Counted from the stretch's first letter, positions 14,417 through 21,866 are shown. The stretch: 23,170 nucleotides of DNA from an uncultured Solirubrobacteraceae bacterium (GCA_955652345.1 CATPBV010000306.1:1-23170); one strand, 5' to 3'. Program-made: numbers and translations. Notes: generated by a model from the sequence alone, not told the origin.

Positions 14417-14980
14417 ATGGCACGGGCGCTGTTGCTGATCGATATCCAGCGCGACTACTTCGCCGGTGGGGCCTACCCGCTCGTGGGCAGCGACGCCGCA
14501 GCGGAAGCTGCCTCCGCCGTGCTGGAGCGGTTTCGCCAGGAGGGCGAGCCGACGCTTCACGTCCAGCACGTCTGGGACGCGCCCGATGCGACCTACCTGC
14601 GGCCGCAGACACCGGGCGTGGGCCATGACCCCCGCGTGGCACCCGCGGACGGCGAGCCCGTAGTCGTCAAGGACATGCCCAACGCTTTCCTTGGCACGGA
14701 CCTCGAGCAGCGTCTGCGCTCCGAGGGAATCGACGAGCTCGTGATTGCAGGCATGATGACTTCAATGTGCGTGGACGCGACAGTGCGGGCGGCGGTCGAC
14801 CTCGGGTTCGAGGTCACCGTGGTTGGCGACGCGTGCGCCGCGCCGGATCTTGCGCACGGCGGTGTCGAGGTTCCCGGGGAACAGGTCCATGCGGCGTTCC
14901 TTGCAGCGCTTGCCGACGGCTACGCCGACGTGGTCGAGGCCAGCACGCTAGCTTCGCGGCCTCGTGACCAGCGGGGTTAG
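14417..14980 (+). CDS. isochorismatase-family cysteine hydrolase
   Basis: 187-aa alpha/beta hydrolase of the isochorismatase/nicotinamidase superfamily. The catalytic triad is visible: D9 in LLLIDIQRDY, K85 in VVVKDMPNAF and C118 in MMTSMCVDATVRAA, preceded by the MMTS turn that usually holds a cis-peptide. Length is typical. Members hydrolyse nicotinamide, isochorismate, carbamoyl compounds or similar; the substrate here is unclear. The ATG at 14417 starts right before the first strand; no ribosome site or well-placed -10 is seen. The 3' end overlaps the convergent alpha/beta hydrolase gene by 33 bases, so the last ~11 residues are encoded opposite that gene's C-terminus. Confidence 0.9.
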   Translation: MARALLLIDIQRDYFAGGAYPLVGSDAAAEAASAVLERFRQEGEPTLHVQHVWDAPDATYLRPQTPGVGHDPRVAPADGEPVVVKDMPNAFLGTDLEQRLRSEGIDELVIAGMMTSMCVDATVRAAVDLGFEVTVVGDACAAPDLAHGGVEVPGEQVHAAFLAALADGYADVVEASTLASRPRDQRG

Positions 14981-16147
14981 GAAGCGCCGCAAGTCAGCCG
15001 CGTAGCCGGTGGGGTCGACGTTCCAGCTCTCGATGTGCCCCGCCTGGGCGACGGGGACGTAGGTAACCAGACGCGGGAGCGCTGAAGCGAAACGCTGGCT
15101 GTCGGCCGGGGGGACGAGCGGGTCGGCAGTGCCCTGGAACAGCAGGATCGGTACGTGGAATCGATGGGCTTGGCTGATCTCGTCCAGCGCGCTCCAGTCC
15201 GCCCCGACCCGCAGCGAGATCGTCGCGCGTAACGGAACCGCCAGGAACGGAAGGTGGAGGCTGGAGAGCACGTCGTTGATCACCGACCGCCAGTCGAGGA
15301 CAGGAGAATCGAGCACCATAGCCACGACGTCGCGCGCGCGTGAGGACTCGTGCATGAACCGAGTGACTATCGCCCCACCCATCGAGTCGCCGTAGAGGAT
15401 GAAGCGCCTCGCGCCGTGGGCAGCGCCCCAACGGGTGGCTGCGTCGAGGTCCTGCCATTCGGTCATCCCGAGGTGAATCAGATGATCGGGGCTGGGGGGC
15501 GCGCCCGCATCGTTTCGGTAGGAGATCAGCATCGTCGGGATAGCGAGCTGGTGGAGCGTGAGTAGCGGACGAAGGCCTCCTCCTCTGTTGCCATCGATGC
15601 CGTGGACGAAGACGGCCCACGTCGACCCGCGCCCTCCGACGAGCCAGGCGGGCATCGGCCCGAGCGGATCCGGGAAGCTCACTTCCGAGTAGGGGATGCC
15701 AAGCGCGGTTCGGGGATTCCCGTTCCAGACCGTGTCGTTCACCGCCGTGTCGGTGCCGGGCGCGAGGTGGCCGCTGACCGCGCTCAGCCTTCGAGTCACG
15801 GAATCGGGCCGGACGCTGACGATCGTCGTGATGATCGCGCTGCCCCCCGGCCACGCGAGGCCGAACGTGCCGGGCCGCACGCTGGCGGCGGTGCGCGCCA
15901 GTGTCACCTCGCCGGCGCCAACTGACAGAACCCGGAGGTTGTGGGCTGCGAGGTTCTCGTGCGGGTCGAGGAGGATCGACGACAGGGCCCAGCTCGAGAC
16001 CGGAATCGCAATCACGATGAAGCCGCCGATCGCGATCAACGCCCACGACCACCATCGGCGCGGCAGCCGGAGAATGCGACGGCGCGCGGATGACGGCGCC
16101 GGATCCGGCAGCGCGTTGCGCTCGGCAGCTGGCGCAGAGACGCTCAT
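14948..16147 (-). CDS. membrane-anchored alpha/beta hydrolase
   Basis: 399 aa. A proline/arginine-rich cytoplasmic N-terminus (1-32) is followed by one membrane segment (about 34-56: WSWALIAIGGFIVIAIPVS), placing the rest outside the membrane. A poorly conserved region (60-160) precedes the hydrolase domain (about 165-395), which has oxyanion-side FVHGIDGNRGG, the nucleophile elbow LYGDSMGG (S255), acid D342 in GTADPLVPP and H371 in QAGHIESW. Similar domains occur in serine peptidases and esterases; substrate unknown. The ATG at 16147 sits exactly inside a 16-base perfect palindrome. It converges with the isochorismatase-like gene (33-base overlap). Confidence 0.88.
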   Translation of the reverse strand: MSVSAPAAERNALPDPAPSSARRRILRLPRRWWSWALIAIGGFIVIAIPVSSWALSSILLDPHENLAAHNLRVLSVGAGEVTLARTAASVRPGTFGLAWPGGSAIITTIVSVRPDSVTRRLSAVSGHLAPGTDTAVNDTVWNGNPRTALGIPYSEVSFPDPLGPMPAWLVGGRGSTWAVFVHGIDGNRGGGLRPLLTLHQLAIPTMLISYRNDAGAPPSPDHLIHLGMTEWQDLDAATRWGAAHGARRFILYGDSMGGAIVTRFMHESSRARDVVAMVLDSPVLDWRSVINDVLSSLHLPFLAVPLRATISLRVGADWSALDEISQAHRFHVPILLFQGTADPLVPPADSQRFASALPRLVTYVPVAQAGHIESWNVDPTGYAADLRRFLTPLVTRPRS

Positions 16148-16155
16148 ATGAGCGT
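16140..16155. promoter_or_regulatory. 16-base perfect palindrome over the hydrolase start codon
   Basis: ACGCTCATATGAGCGT is a perfect palindrome covering the ATG at 16147 (minus strand). It could be a repressor site, or in RNA a hairpin hiding the start codon. The adjacent GTTAAC could be part of the promoter. Confidence 0.45.
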
Positions 16156-16354
16156 TAACGTCAGGACGACGCGCGGAGTTGAGGCGGGGTGGTCCGCTTG
16201 GACTAGAAGAAACCGCGATCCCGAGTGTGCGCGCTCGCCCGAACCGAGGTCGAGTCGGCCGCGATGGCGCGCGTGCCGCTCGCCCGCGCGAACTGGATTC
16301 CGGGCGCCTCTGACGCGTAAGCCGCCTCGCCTCCCGACCGTGGCAACCGCGGGG

Positions 16355-16467
16355 CGGGCAAACGTCACATTCGCGCTTCCGGAGCGCACGCTTGTCACCT
16401 TTGCCCGCGCCACGCGGGCAAAGGTCACCACCCTCACGGGGCGGGTTCCGATTGTCACGTTTGACCG
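16355..16467. repeat. four copies of a 16-base motif in two inverted pairs, period 60
   Basis: The motif (plus sense) is TTGTCACSTTTGCCCG with small variations. Copies: 16355-16370 (minus), 16392-16407 (plus), 16415-16430 (minus), 16452-16467 (plus). Each pair forms a 53-base element with inverted ends, and the second pair begins exactly 60 bases after the first; the centres of the two elements do not match. Copies 2 and 3 form a perfect 12-base hairpin (16398-16409 with 16413-16424, loop CCA), extendable by one pair. The array lies between the HAD phosphatase stop and the hydrolase start, both minus strand. It may be an operator array, a mobile short repeat or a transcription stop. In the rest of the 335-base gap (16148-16482) I see no gene. 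Confidence 0.75.
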
Positions 16468-16482
16468 TGTGACGCCGGCTCC

Positions 16483-17256
16483 TCAGCGCTCAAGCAGCTG
16501 CGGTACGTCGGCGATCGAGTCGACCACCGCGGTCGGCTCGACGCCAGATTGGCGCACCTGGTCCTCGCGGTACTTCCCGGTTCGCACCAGGATCGCGTCG
16601 ATTCCCGCGCGAAGCGCTCCTCCGATGTCGGACTCGATGTCGTCCCCGACCATCGCCGCCTGAGCCGCAGTCACGCCAAGATCCGCGAGGACCTGCTCGA
16701 AGAAGCCCCGCGCCGGCTTACCGACGACGTACGCCTCACGTCCGGTTGCGAACTCGATCGCCGCCACGAACGGACCGACGTCGAGCGACAATCCGTCGCC
16801 GCGCATCCAGTAGCGGTTCTTCTGAAGCGCGACCAGCTCGGCGCCTTCCATCACCTGCCGGAACGCGTGATTGAGCACGTCATAGCCGAACGCTGGTCCG
16901 AGATCGCCGATGATCACGGCGTCGGAGCCGGCCTCCGCCTCCTCCAGCTCGGCGAAGTCGTGCTTGACCTCCTCATTCATGACCAGCGACACCCGCCGGT
17001 GGTCGCGCTCGCGGCACAGCGCCACCGCGAGCGCCGCCGGAGTTATGAGCTCGTGCGCGGCGAGCGACACCCCGAGGCGGGTGAGCTTCTCGAACGTCCG
17101 GGTACGCGAGTGGGCCGTGGTGTTCGTCACGAAGCGCAGCGCGATCCCTTCACGACGAAGGCGCTCGACCGCCTCGACAGCCCCGGCGACGGGCTCGTCC
17201 TCGACGTAGAGAACACCATCGAGGTCGATCATCAGCGCGCGCACCTCCTCGAGCAT
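16483..17256 (-). CDS. HAD-superfamily IIA hydrolase (LHPP/NagD-like phosphatase)
   Basis: 257-aa phosphatase of HAD subfamily IIA. All four motifs are present: nucleophile and acid D11 and D13 in MIDLDGVLYV, the Thr motif FVTNTTAHS (about 42-50), Lys in VVGKPARGFF and the acidic motif MVGDDIESDIGGALRAG. The alpha/beta cap insert lies between motifs II and III, as in NagD, phosphoglycolate phosphatases and LHPP. Such enzymes act on small phosphoesters; the substrate here is not predictable. The ATG at 17256 was chosen because the family N-terminus begins there; an ATG six codons upstream (17274) is possible. A GATGTT sequence 6 bases upstream of 17256 may be a -10 box. It is divergent from the esterase/ATP-grasp operon across 64 bases. 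Confidence 0.9.
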   Translation of the reverse strand: MLEEVRALMIDLDGVLYVEDEPVAGAVEAVERLRREGIALRFVTNTTAHSRTRTFEKLTRLGVSLAAHELITPAALAVALCRERDHRRVSLVMNEEVKHDFAELEEAEAGSDAVIIGDLGPAFGYDVLNHAFRQVMEGAELVALQKNRYWMRGDGLSLDVGPFVAAIEFATGREAYVVGKPARGFFEQVLADLGVTAAQAAMVGDDIESDIGGALRAGIDAILVRTGKYREDQVRQSGVEPTAVVDSIADVPQLLER

Positions 17257-17307
17257 GGGGGCAACATCGCACATCCGCGGAGCCGAGCATCCTCACGGCG
17301 CGGGCGC

Positions 17308-17313
17308 TACCGT
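17308..17313 (+). promoter_or_regulatory. leaderless-type -10 box (TACCGT) for the esterase/ATP-grasp operon
   Basis: TACCGT ends 7 bases before the GTG at 17321. It decides the start against the longer in-frame ORF, which would overlap the divergent HAD gene. Confidence 0.5.
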
Positions 17314-17320
17314 CGGCCCG

Positions 17321-18118
17321 GTGGTCGTCCGTCCGCGTGTCGACGATTCCGAGCCGCGTGTCGCGTCGGCGCCCGGACGGCGGCCGCCGGCGTGGCTGGA
17401 CCGACCGCGTGCAGCAAGCGCGGTTCAGAACGTCCCCGTACGTGTGCTGGGGCACGACCTGTCGGTGGAAATCTGGTCTCCGGGCGAGGGCGAGCTGCCG
17501 CTGCTGGTCGCCCACGACGGCCCCGAGTACGACTCGCTCGCGGCGCTGACCCGCTACGCGGGCGCGATCATCGAGCGCGGCGCAGTTCCGCCTTTCCGCG
17601 TGGCGCTGCTGCCGCCGGGCGAGCGCGACGAGTGGTACTCGGCTTCGGCGGCGTACGGCCGAGCCCTGGTTTCTCGGATCGTTCCGGCGCTGCGAGCCGA
17701 GGTAGCCGTCCTCGGACGCCCGGTGGGCATGGGGGCGAGCCTCGGCGCTGTTGCGATGCTTCAAGCACAACGGCGATGGCCGGGCGTGTTCGCCGGTCTG
17801 TTCCTACAGTCGGGCAGCTTCTTCTATTCGCGCTTCGACCATCACGAGTCGGCGTTTCCACACTACGGCCGCATCGTGCGCTTTGTCCGCGGCGTATTGC
17901 GAGCTTCCTCCCACCCCGACCCAGTGCCGGTTGTGATGACGTGTGGGATCGAGGAGGAAAACGTGCACAACAACCGGCTGATGGTCTCGGCACTGGCGGC
18001 CCAGGGCTATCCCGCTTGCCTTCGCGAGCTGCCCGGACTCCACAACTACCCGGACTGGCACGACGCGCTGCACCCGCATCTCACGGACCTCCTGTCGGGC
18101 CTGTGGTCACCGCGATGA
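17321..18118 (+). CDS. putative esterase, enterochelin-esterase-like (first gene of the ATP-grasp operon)
   Basis: 265-aa alpha/beta hydrolase of the esterase D/Fes type. The nucleophile elbow is GMGASLGAV (S140), the preceding strand region LLVAHDGPEY fits the family, and H241 or H247 in LHNYPDWHDAL would be the catalytic His, in the position of the HxWxxW motif of relatives. The acid is probably within GIEEENVHNN (211-217). No signal peptide is seen, so it is likely cytosolic. The first ~35 residues are Arg/Pro-rich. The GTG at 17321 was chosen using the TACCGT box. The stop overlaps the next ATG (ATGA, 18115-18118), so it is translationally coupled to a second esterase and then to an ATP-grasp enzyme. 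That points to a joint pathway in which an ester or thioester is made or cleaved. Confidence 0.85.
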   Translation: MVVRPRVDDSEPRVASAPGRRPPAWLDRPRAASAVQNVPVRVLGHDLSVEIWSPGEGELPLLVAHDGPEYDSLAALTRYAGAIIERGAVPPFRVALLPPGERDEWYSASAAYGRALVSRIVPALRAEVAVLGRPVGMGASLGAVAMLQAQRRWPGVFAGLFLQSGSFFYSRFDHHESAFPHYGRIVRFVRGVLRASSHPDPVPVVMTCGIEEENVHNNRLMVSALAAQGYPACLRELPGLHNYPDWHDALHPHLTDLLSGLWSPR

Positions 18119-18813
18119 ACGGCGTCGCTACATATGGGCACTGGGGCCGTCCATTGCTCGCGTTCCCCACCGAGGGCAGCGATGCCTGCGAGTTCGAGCA
18201 CCGCGGGATGGTCGATGCGGTCAGCGAGCTCCTCGCGGCCGGCCGGGTGAAGCTGTATTGCGTCGACACGTTCGACAGCGAGACGTGGTCGAACCCGCAC
18301 ATTCCGCTCGAGGAGCGCGCCCGGCGCCACCAGCAGTACGAAGCGTGGATCCTCGACGAGGTCATCCCACGCATCCGCGACGACTGTGGCGGTGCGAGCG
18401 ACCTGATCGCGTGCGGATGCAGCCTCGGCGCGTTTCATGCGGCCAACTTCGCGCTGAAGCGCGCCGACGTGTTCCCGCTCGCGATCTGCATGTCCGGCAC
18501 CTATGACCCGAGCGCCTGGGACGCGTGGGGCGAGCGCGGCGAGGCTGCCTACTTCAACAACCCGATGGACTACGTCTCCCACCTCGACGGCGACCATCTC
18601 GACTGGCTGCGCGAGCGCGTCAGCATCCTGCTGATCTGCGGGCAGGGCCAGTGGGAGGACACCACCGGTGCGCTGGAATCCACGCGCCGCTTCGCGACGC
18701 TGCTCAGCTCAAAGGGGATCCGGTGTGAGCTTGATCTGTGGGGGTATGACGTGCCCCACGACTGGCCGTCGTGGCGCGCCCAGCTCGCGCACCACCTGCC
18801 GCGGTTCTGCTGA
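18115..18813 (+). CDS. second putative esterase of the ATP-grasp operon
   Basis: 232-aa alpha/beta hydrolase, only distantly similar to its upstream neighbour. The nucleophile elbow is ACGCSLGAF (S103), and the catalytic His is H215 in GYDVPHDWPSW, a good match to the HxWxxW end motif of the putative esterase family. The acid is likely within GQGQWEDTTG (about 176-185). It has no signal peptide. The start is fixed by the ATGA overlap with the upstream gene, and its TGA shares its last base with the ATG of the ATP-grasp gene (TGATG). Keeping two different catalytic esterases in one operon suggests a heterodimer or two successive hydrolytic steps rather than redundancy. A much longer in-frame ORF upstream of this gene is antisense to the HAD gene and is not real. 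Confidence 0.88.
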   Translation: MNGVATYGHWGRPLLAFPTEGSDACEFEHRGMVDAVSELLAAGRVKLYCVDTFDSETWSNPHIPLEERARRHQQYEAWILDEVIPRIRDDCGGASDLIACGCSLGAFHAANFALKRADVFPLAICMSGTYDPSAWDAWGERGEAAYFNNPMDYVSHLDGDHLDWLRERVSILLICGQGQWEDTTGALESTRRFATLLSSKGIRCELDLWGYDVPHDWPSWRAQLAHHLPRFC

Positions 18814-20069
18814 TGACCGAGACCACCCACCTGATCGGCCTGCTGCTCGGCACCGAGGAGGACTGGCCGACGGCGTTCGAGACCCTGGTCGCGCGTCTGG
18901 GACCGATCACCGACGCATCCGGGCACCGCCATCGGATCGCCACCGAGCGGATCACGATCGAGCCCTTCGACCTGCGCGACCGCCCGCCCTACGGGCTGGT
19001 GATCGATCGTCTCGCCTACTGGTACTACCACCCGCGCGAGTGGCTCAAGAAGATCGCGCTGATGAACGACGTGTACTTGCTCAACAGCCCGTTCACGTTT
19101 CAATCGATGGAGAAACACGCGGCGTACTGCGCGATGATCCGACTGGGCCTGAAGGTGCCGCCGACGGTGCTCGTCCCGCACAAGGACCCGCCGGACAACT
19201 CACGCTTCCAGTACACGGCGGCCCGCTACAACAGGCCGTTCGACCTGGACGCGATCGCCGAGAGGATCGGCTACCCGCTGTTCATGAAGCCGTACGACGG
19301 CGGGCAGTGGATCGGTGTCAGCCGGATCCGCGACCGCGGCGAGCTGCATCGCGCGTACGACGCCTCGGGTCAGCGGCTCATGCACTTGCAGGCCGCGGTC
19401 GAGCACTTCGACGTGTTCGCGCGGTCGCTGTCGATCGGACCCGAGACGATGATCATGAAGTTCCGTCCCGAGCTGCCAATGCACGATCGGTATGCGGTTG
19501 CTCACGACTTCCTCTCTGCCGGGGTGGGCGACGAGGTGCTGACCATCAGCCGCCTCGTCAACGCGTTCTTCCGGTGGGAATTCAACTCCTGCGAGTGTCT
19601 CGTCCGAGGCGATCAGGTCCACCCCATCGACTACGCCAACGCCTCCCCAGATGTCGCCCTGACGAGCCTGCACTATTACTTCCCGTGGGCCATCAAGACG
19701 CTTCTGAAATGGTGCACGTTCTGCCTCGTCAGCGGCCGCGCACCACCACTGGACCTCGACACTCACCGCTACTTCGCGATCGCCGACCGCGACGACCTCA
19801 CCTACGAGGACAAGCTCGTCGCGTATCGCGCTCTGGTGGACGAGTACTTCGATGCCGACCGCTACCACGATTTCTGCGCGAGCCATCTCCCGCACGTCGA
19901 CGAGCTCGTGCTCGACTGGATCGACTCGGCCGACTTCGACCACCTGCTCGTGAGCACGGTCCAGTCGACCTATCCCGCCCACGAGCACGATCGCTTCGTC
20001 GAGCATCTGCGCGGGCTCGTCGGCCAGTGGGTGCGTGAGCAGGGCCGCGCACCGGTGTGGGCCCGCTGA
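18813..20069 (+). CDS. ATP-grasp family ligase, uncharacterised
   Basis: 418 aa. The ATP-grasp signature YPLFMKPYDGGQWIGVSRI is at about 154-172, with K159 as the likely ATP-phosphate ligand. IMKFRPELPMHDRYAVAHDFL (about 214-234) follows, and the metal site region is RWEFNSCECL (E256, N258, E261) with HPIDYANASPD (D273, N276). An N-terminal ~100-residue pre-ATP-grasp domain includes WYYHPREWLKKIALMNDVYLLN, and the last ~120 residues are a helical acidic and aromatic extension. ATP-grasp enzymes join a carboxylate, via an acylphosphate, to an amine, thiol or hydroxyl. It is the last gene of the three-gene operon (TGATG overlap); the partner substrates are unknown. It ends 5 bases from the convergent cupin gene. 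Confidence 0.9.
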   Translation: MTETTHLIGLLLGTEEDWPTAFETLVARLGPITDASGHRHRIATERITIEPFDLRDRPPYGLVIDRLAYWYYHPREWLKKIALMNDVYLLNSPFTFQSMEKHAAYCAMIRLGLKVPPTVLVPHKDPPDNSRFQYTAARYNRPFDLDAIAERIGYPLFMKPYDGGQWIGVSRIRDRGELHRAYDASGQRLMHLQAAVEHFDVFARSLSIGPETMIMKFRPELPMHDRYAVAHDFLSAGVGDEVLTISRLVNAFFRWEFNSCECLVRGDQVHPIDYANASPDVALTSLHYYFPWAIKTLLKWCTFCLVSGRAPPLDLDTHRYFAIADRDDLTYEDKLVAYRALVDEYFDADRYHDFCASHLPHVDELVLDWIDSADFDHLLVSTVQSTYPAHEHDRFVEHLRGLVGQWVREQGRAPVWAR

Positions 20070-20074
20070 TCCAC

Positions 20075-20446
20075 TCAGTCGCGTATGAGATCACGCTCGA
20101 TCGAGCGTACGAATACGGCTATCAGACAGCCGTTGGGAGCGGTCGAGCTGTGCTGCGTGCCTTCGTCGAGCATCACCAGGTCGCCCTGGCGGTACACGTA
20201 GCCATCGTTGTCGACCAGTTCGCCCTCGAGGATCAGGAAGTTCTCGCGGCAGGTGTGCTCGTGGGGAGTGGAGACCGCGCCCGGCTCCATCTTGTAGATG
20301 TAGAAGCCACTACCGGGTGCAAACGAGTCGTCGAGCTGGAGGAAGCCCTGATCGGTCAGTTCGCTGCCATCTTCATTTAGCCAGCGCTGGTACTCGGCGG
20401 TGTGGATATTCGCGACCTTGCGCCTGGCAGGTGTGATCGCCTTCAT
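20075..20446 (-). CDS. small single-domain cupin
   Basis: 123 aa, one cupin domain. Metal-type motifs: TPHEHTCRENFLILEGEL (two His and a Glu, about 60-77) and EGTQHSSTAPNG (His, about 95-105). It resembles the cupin half of ChrR-type anti-sigma factors and other stand-alone sensors or oxygenases, but lacks a second domain. A good ribosome site, AGGAG at 20452-20456, lies 5 bases before the ATG at 20446. It is convergent with the ATP-grasp gene, with only 5 bases between stop codons. Substrate unknown. Confidence 0.88.
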   Translation of the reverse strand: MKAITPARRKVANIHTAEYQRWLNEDGSELTDQGFLQLDDSFAPGSGFYIYKMEPGAVSTPHEHTCRENFLILEGELVDNDGYVYRQGDLVMLDEGTQHSSTAPNGCLIAVFVRSIERDLIRD

Positions 20447-20451
20447 CGCTG

Positions 20452-20456
20452 CTCCT
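20452..20456 (-). promoter_or_regulatory. ribosome binding site AGGAG of the small cupin
   Basis: AGGAG on the minus strand, 5 bases before the ATG at 20446. It is one of few clear Shine-Dalgarno sites in the window, where many genes look leaderless. Confidence 0.55.
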
Positions 20457-20535
20457 GGGTCGGGGCCGCGTAGTCTCGCACCGCTTCGGCCAATCCGGCT
20501 GCCGGCGCGGAGCCTCGCTCGGCTGGCGTGGCAGC

Positions 20536-20955
20536 CTAGTGCTGCGGCGTGCTGCCGTCGTTATGCATACACAGGAGACCCTTGGTCACCTTGACATGCG
20601 CCCGGCCGGCCGACGTCGTGGCAACGACCGAGAACGTCACCCGATCTCCCATCCGAAGCCCCGACGTCCTGAATGGCGCCGAGTACCACGCTGTCGACGC
20701 GTTGTGACCGCGCGCCCTCTCGCATGTGCCCTTGACGCAGACGGTCACCTGGTTGCCCGCCCGCGGTCCGACGTTCGAATACACGAACACCCAGATCCTG
20801 CGCGTGACGGTGGCGCCGCCGAAGTAGCCGACCTCCTCACCCTTGATCATAGGCTTCTTGACCCCGGGCTTGCCCGGACTTGCCGCAAGGGCCGCGGGCA
20901 TCGTTCCGGCCAGGAGAACGGCCGCAAGTGCGACGGAGATCTTGGTTCGCATCAT
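20536..20955 (-). CDS. small secreted protein of unknown function
   Basis: 139 aa. The N-terminus (MMRTKISVALAAVLLAGTM) is a signal peptide with probable cleavage after ALAA near residue 25. The mature ~115 residues look like an all-beta, immunoglobulin-like or fibronectin-like domain: alternating strands RRIWVFVYSN, NQVTVCVKGTC, STAWYSAPF, DRVTFSVVATTS, HVKVTKGLLC. Three or more Cys could pair. No known family is recognised. Of two adjacent ATGs (20955 and 20952) either may be used; GATAAT at 20968-20973 sits 12 bases upstream and excludes the longer ORF starting at 21018. Function unknown. Confidence 0.75.
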   Translation of the reverse strand: MMRTKISVALAAVLLAGTMPAALAASPGKPGVKKPMIKGEEVGYFGGATVTRRIWVFVYSNVGPRAGNQVTVCVKGTCERARGHNASTAWYSAPFRTSGLRMGDRVTFSVVATTSAGRAHVKVTKGLLCMHNDGSTPQH

Positions 20956-20967
20956 GCGCGGATCGAG

Positions 20968-20973
20968 ATTATC
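20968..20973 (-). promoter_or_regulatory. -10 box (GATAAT) for the small secreted protein
   Basis: GATAAT on the minus strand ends 12 bases before the ATG at 20955, giving a leader of about 5-6 bases. Confidence 0.45.
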
Positions 20974-21076
20974 CATCGGCAGAGCAGGGCCTTGCCTTGA
21001 TCGGAGCCCGGCGCGCACGACAAGAGTCCACCGGCAGTCGCGCCATTCCGCGTGCTCACCTCGTCGAGTGGGAGCT

Positions 21077-21853
21077 CTAACCCTTCGGCCGCGGCCCGGG
21101 CGACATGCGCGCCACGACCAGCACCGCGCGTACCTGCTGGCGGACCTGCTGGGGCGAGAGGGCTCCGGCCGGAAGCTCGATCGTGAGCGACGCAGTGCCT
21201 GGCATGTGGTGGTTCTGCCAGTTCGTCGCGGTGCCAGGGAGCCAGTGCTGGTGATACAGCGGCAAGCCTGACACGCGGGAGTAGATCCGACCGGCTCGGG
21301 TGCTCGGGCCGAACGCCCACACCACGTCCATGTGCTGGTGGTACCAGATCGTCACGCGCGGATGGATGCGCAGGATCAGGTTGCGGGCGAGTCGCGTCTC
21401 CCGCTCTGAGAACGGGTACGGCCCGCCGTAGTAGACATCCCAGGGAACACCTCTCTGCTGCCACTCCGACGACCAGTTGGCGTTCAGGTCTACACCATGG
21501 GCGTTCTGCCGCGTGCCTGCGGCTACTCCATCCGGATTGAGGTTGGGCACGATCCACACGTCGTCGCTCGTGTGCACGAATTTGAGCGCGAGGGCGACGG
21601 CGATGCCCGCGGGCTCGTTGCCATGGATGCAGCCGAACACAAGCACGCGCGGGCCGTCCGGGTCGCCGACCCGGGTCACATAGATCGGCCGTCCGTCGTA
21701 CGAGCGACCAAGGAGCATCGTCTTGCGGTGCGGTTTGAACCGCAGCGCGGAGGATCGGGTTCCGTGGCGAGGCACCGCGGTCTGCTGAGCGAAGCCCAAG
21801 CCGCTGCTCAATGCCGCCGTGAGGATCAGCACGAGGACCGCCTTCCGAGTCAC
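21077..21853 (-). CDS. secreted M14-type zinc carboxypeptidase / murein peptide amidase-like
   Basis: 258 aa. A signal peptide (residues 1-22, core AVLVLILTAALSSGLG) is followed by an M14 fold. Zinc ligands H77 and E80 are in GCIHGNE, the third is H172 or H174 in WYHQHMD, and the catalytic Glu is E226 in LTIELP. The substrate-binding NLNPDG (104-109) and RQNAHGVDLNANW (115-127) are intact. The compact size and the HGNE..NPDG..NAHGVDLN pattern are closest to MpaA/DppA-like enzymes acting on cell-wall peptides, although this one looks exported. The GTG at 21853 was chosen because TATCGT lies 7 bases upstream and the signal peptide starts there; a TTG at 21880 is the alternative. Confidence 0.9.
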   Translation of the reverse strand: MTRKAVLVLILTAALSSGLGFAQQTAVPRHGTRSSALRFKPHRKTMLLGRSYDGRPIYVTRVGDPDGPRVLVFGCIHGNEPAGIAVALALKFVHTSDDVWIVPNLNPDGVAAGTRQNAHGVDLNANWSSEWQQRGVPWDVYYGGPYPFSERETRLARNLILRIHPRVTIWYHQHMDVVWAFGPSTRAGRIYSRVSGLPLYHQHWLPGTATNWQNHHMPGTASLTIELPAGALSPQQVRQQVRAVLVVARMSPGPRPKG

Positions 21854-21860
21854 GTCTCCA

Positions 21861-21866
21861 ACGATA
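21861..21866 (-). promoter_or_regulatory. leaderless-type -10 box (TATCGT) for the M14 peptidase
   Basis: TATCGT on the minus strand ends 7 bases before the GTG at 21853. Confidence 0.5.

Noticed and set aside
16148..16663. Open frames on both strands across the motif array with repeated VTFAR-like phrases
   Set aside because: The phrases are translations of the inverted DNA motif in both directions. No start signal, no domain, and the plus frame runs into the HAD gene.
16549..18114. Long in-frame upstream extension of the second esterase
   Set aside because: It runs antisense through the HAD phosphatase and out of frame through the first esterase. The ATGA junction at 18115 gives a good start and the extension shows no domain.
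17321..20069. Siderophore (enterobactin-type) utilisation operon, suggested by two enterochelin-esterase-like proteins
   Set aside because: There is no siderophore receptor, ABC transporter, ferric reductase or iron-regulator box nearby, and an ATP-grasp ligase is not part of such operons.
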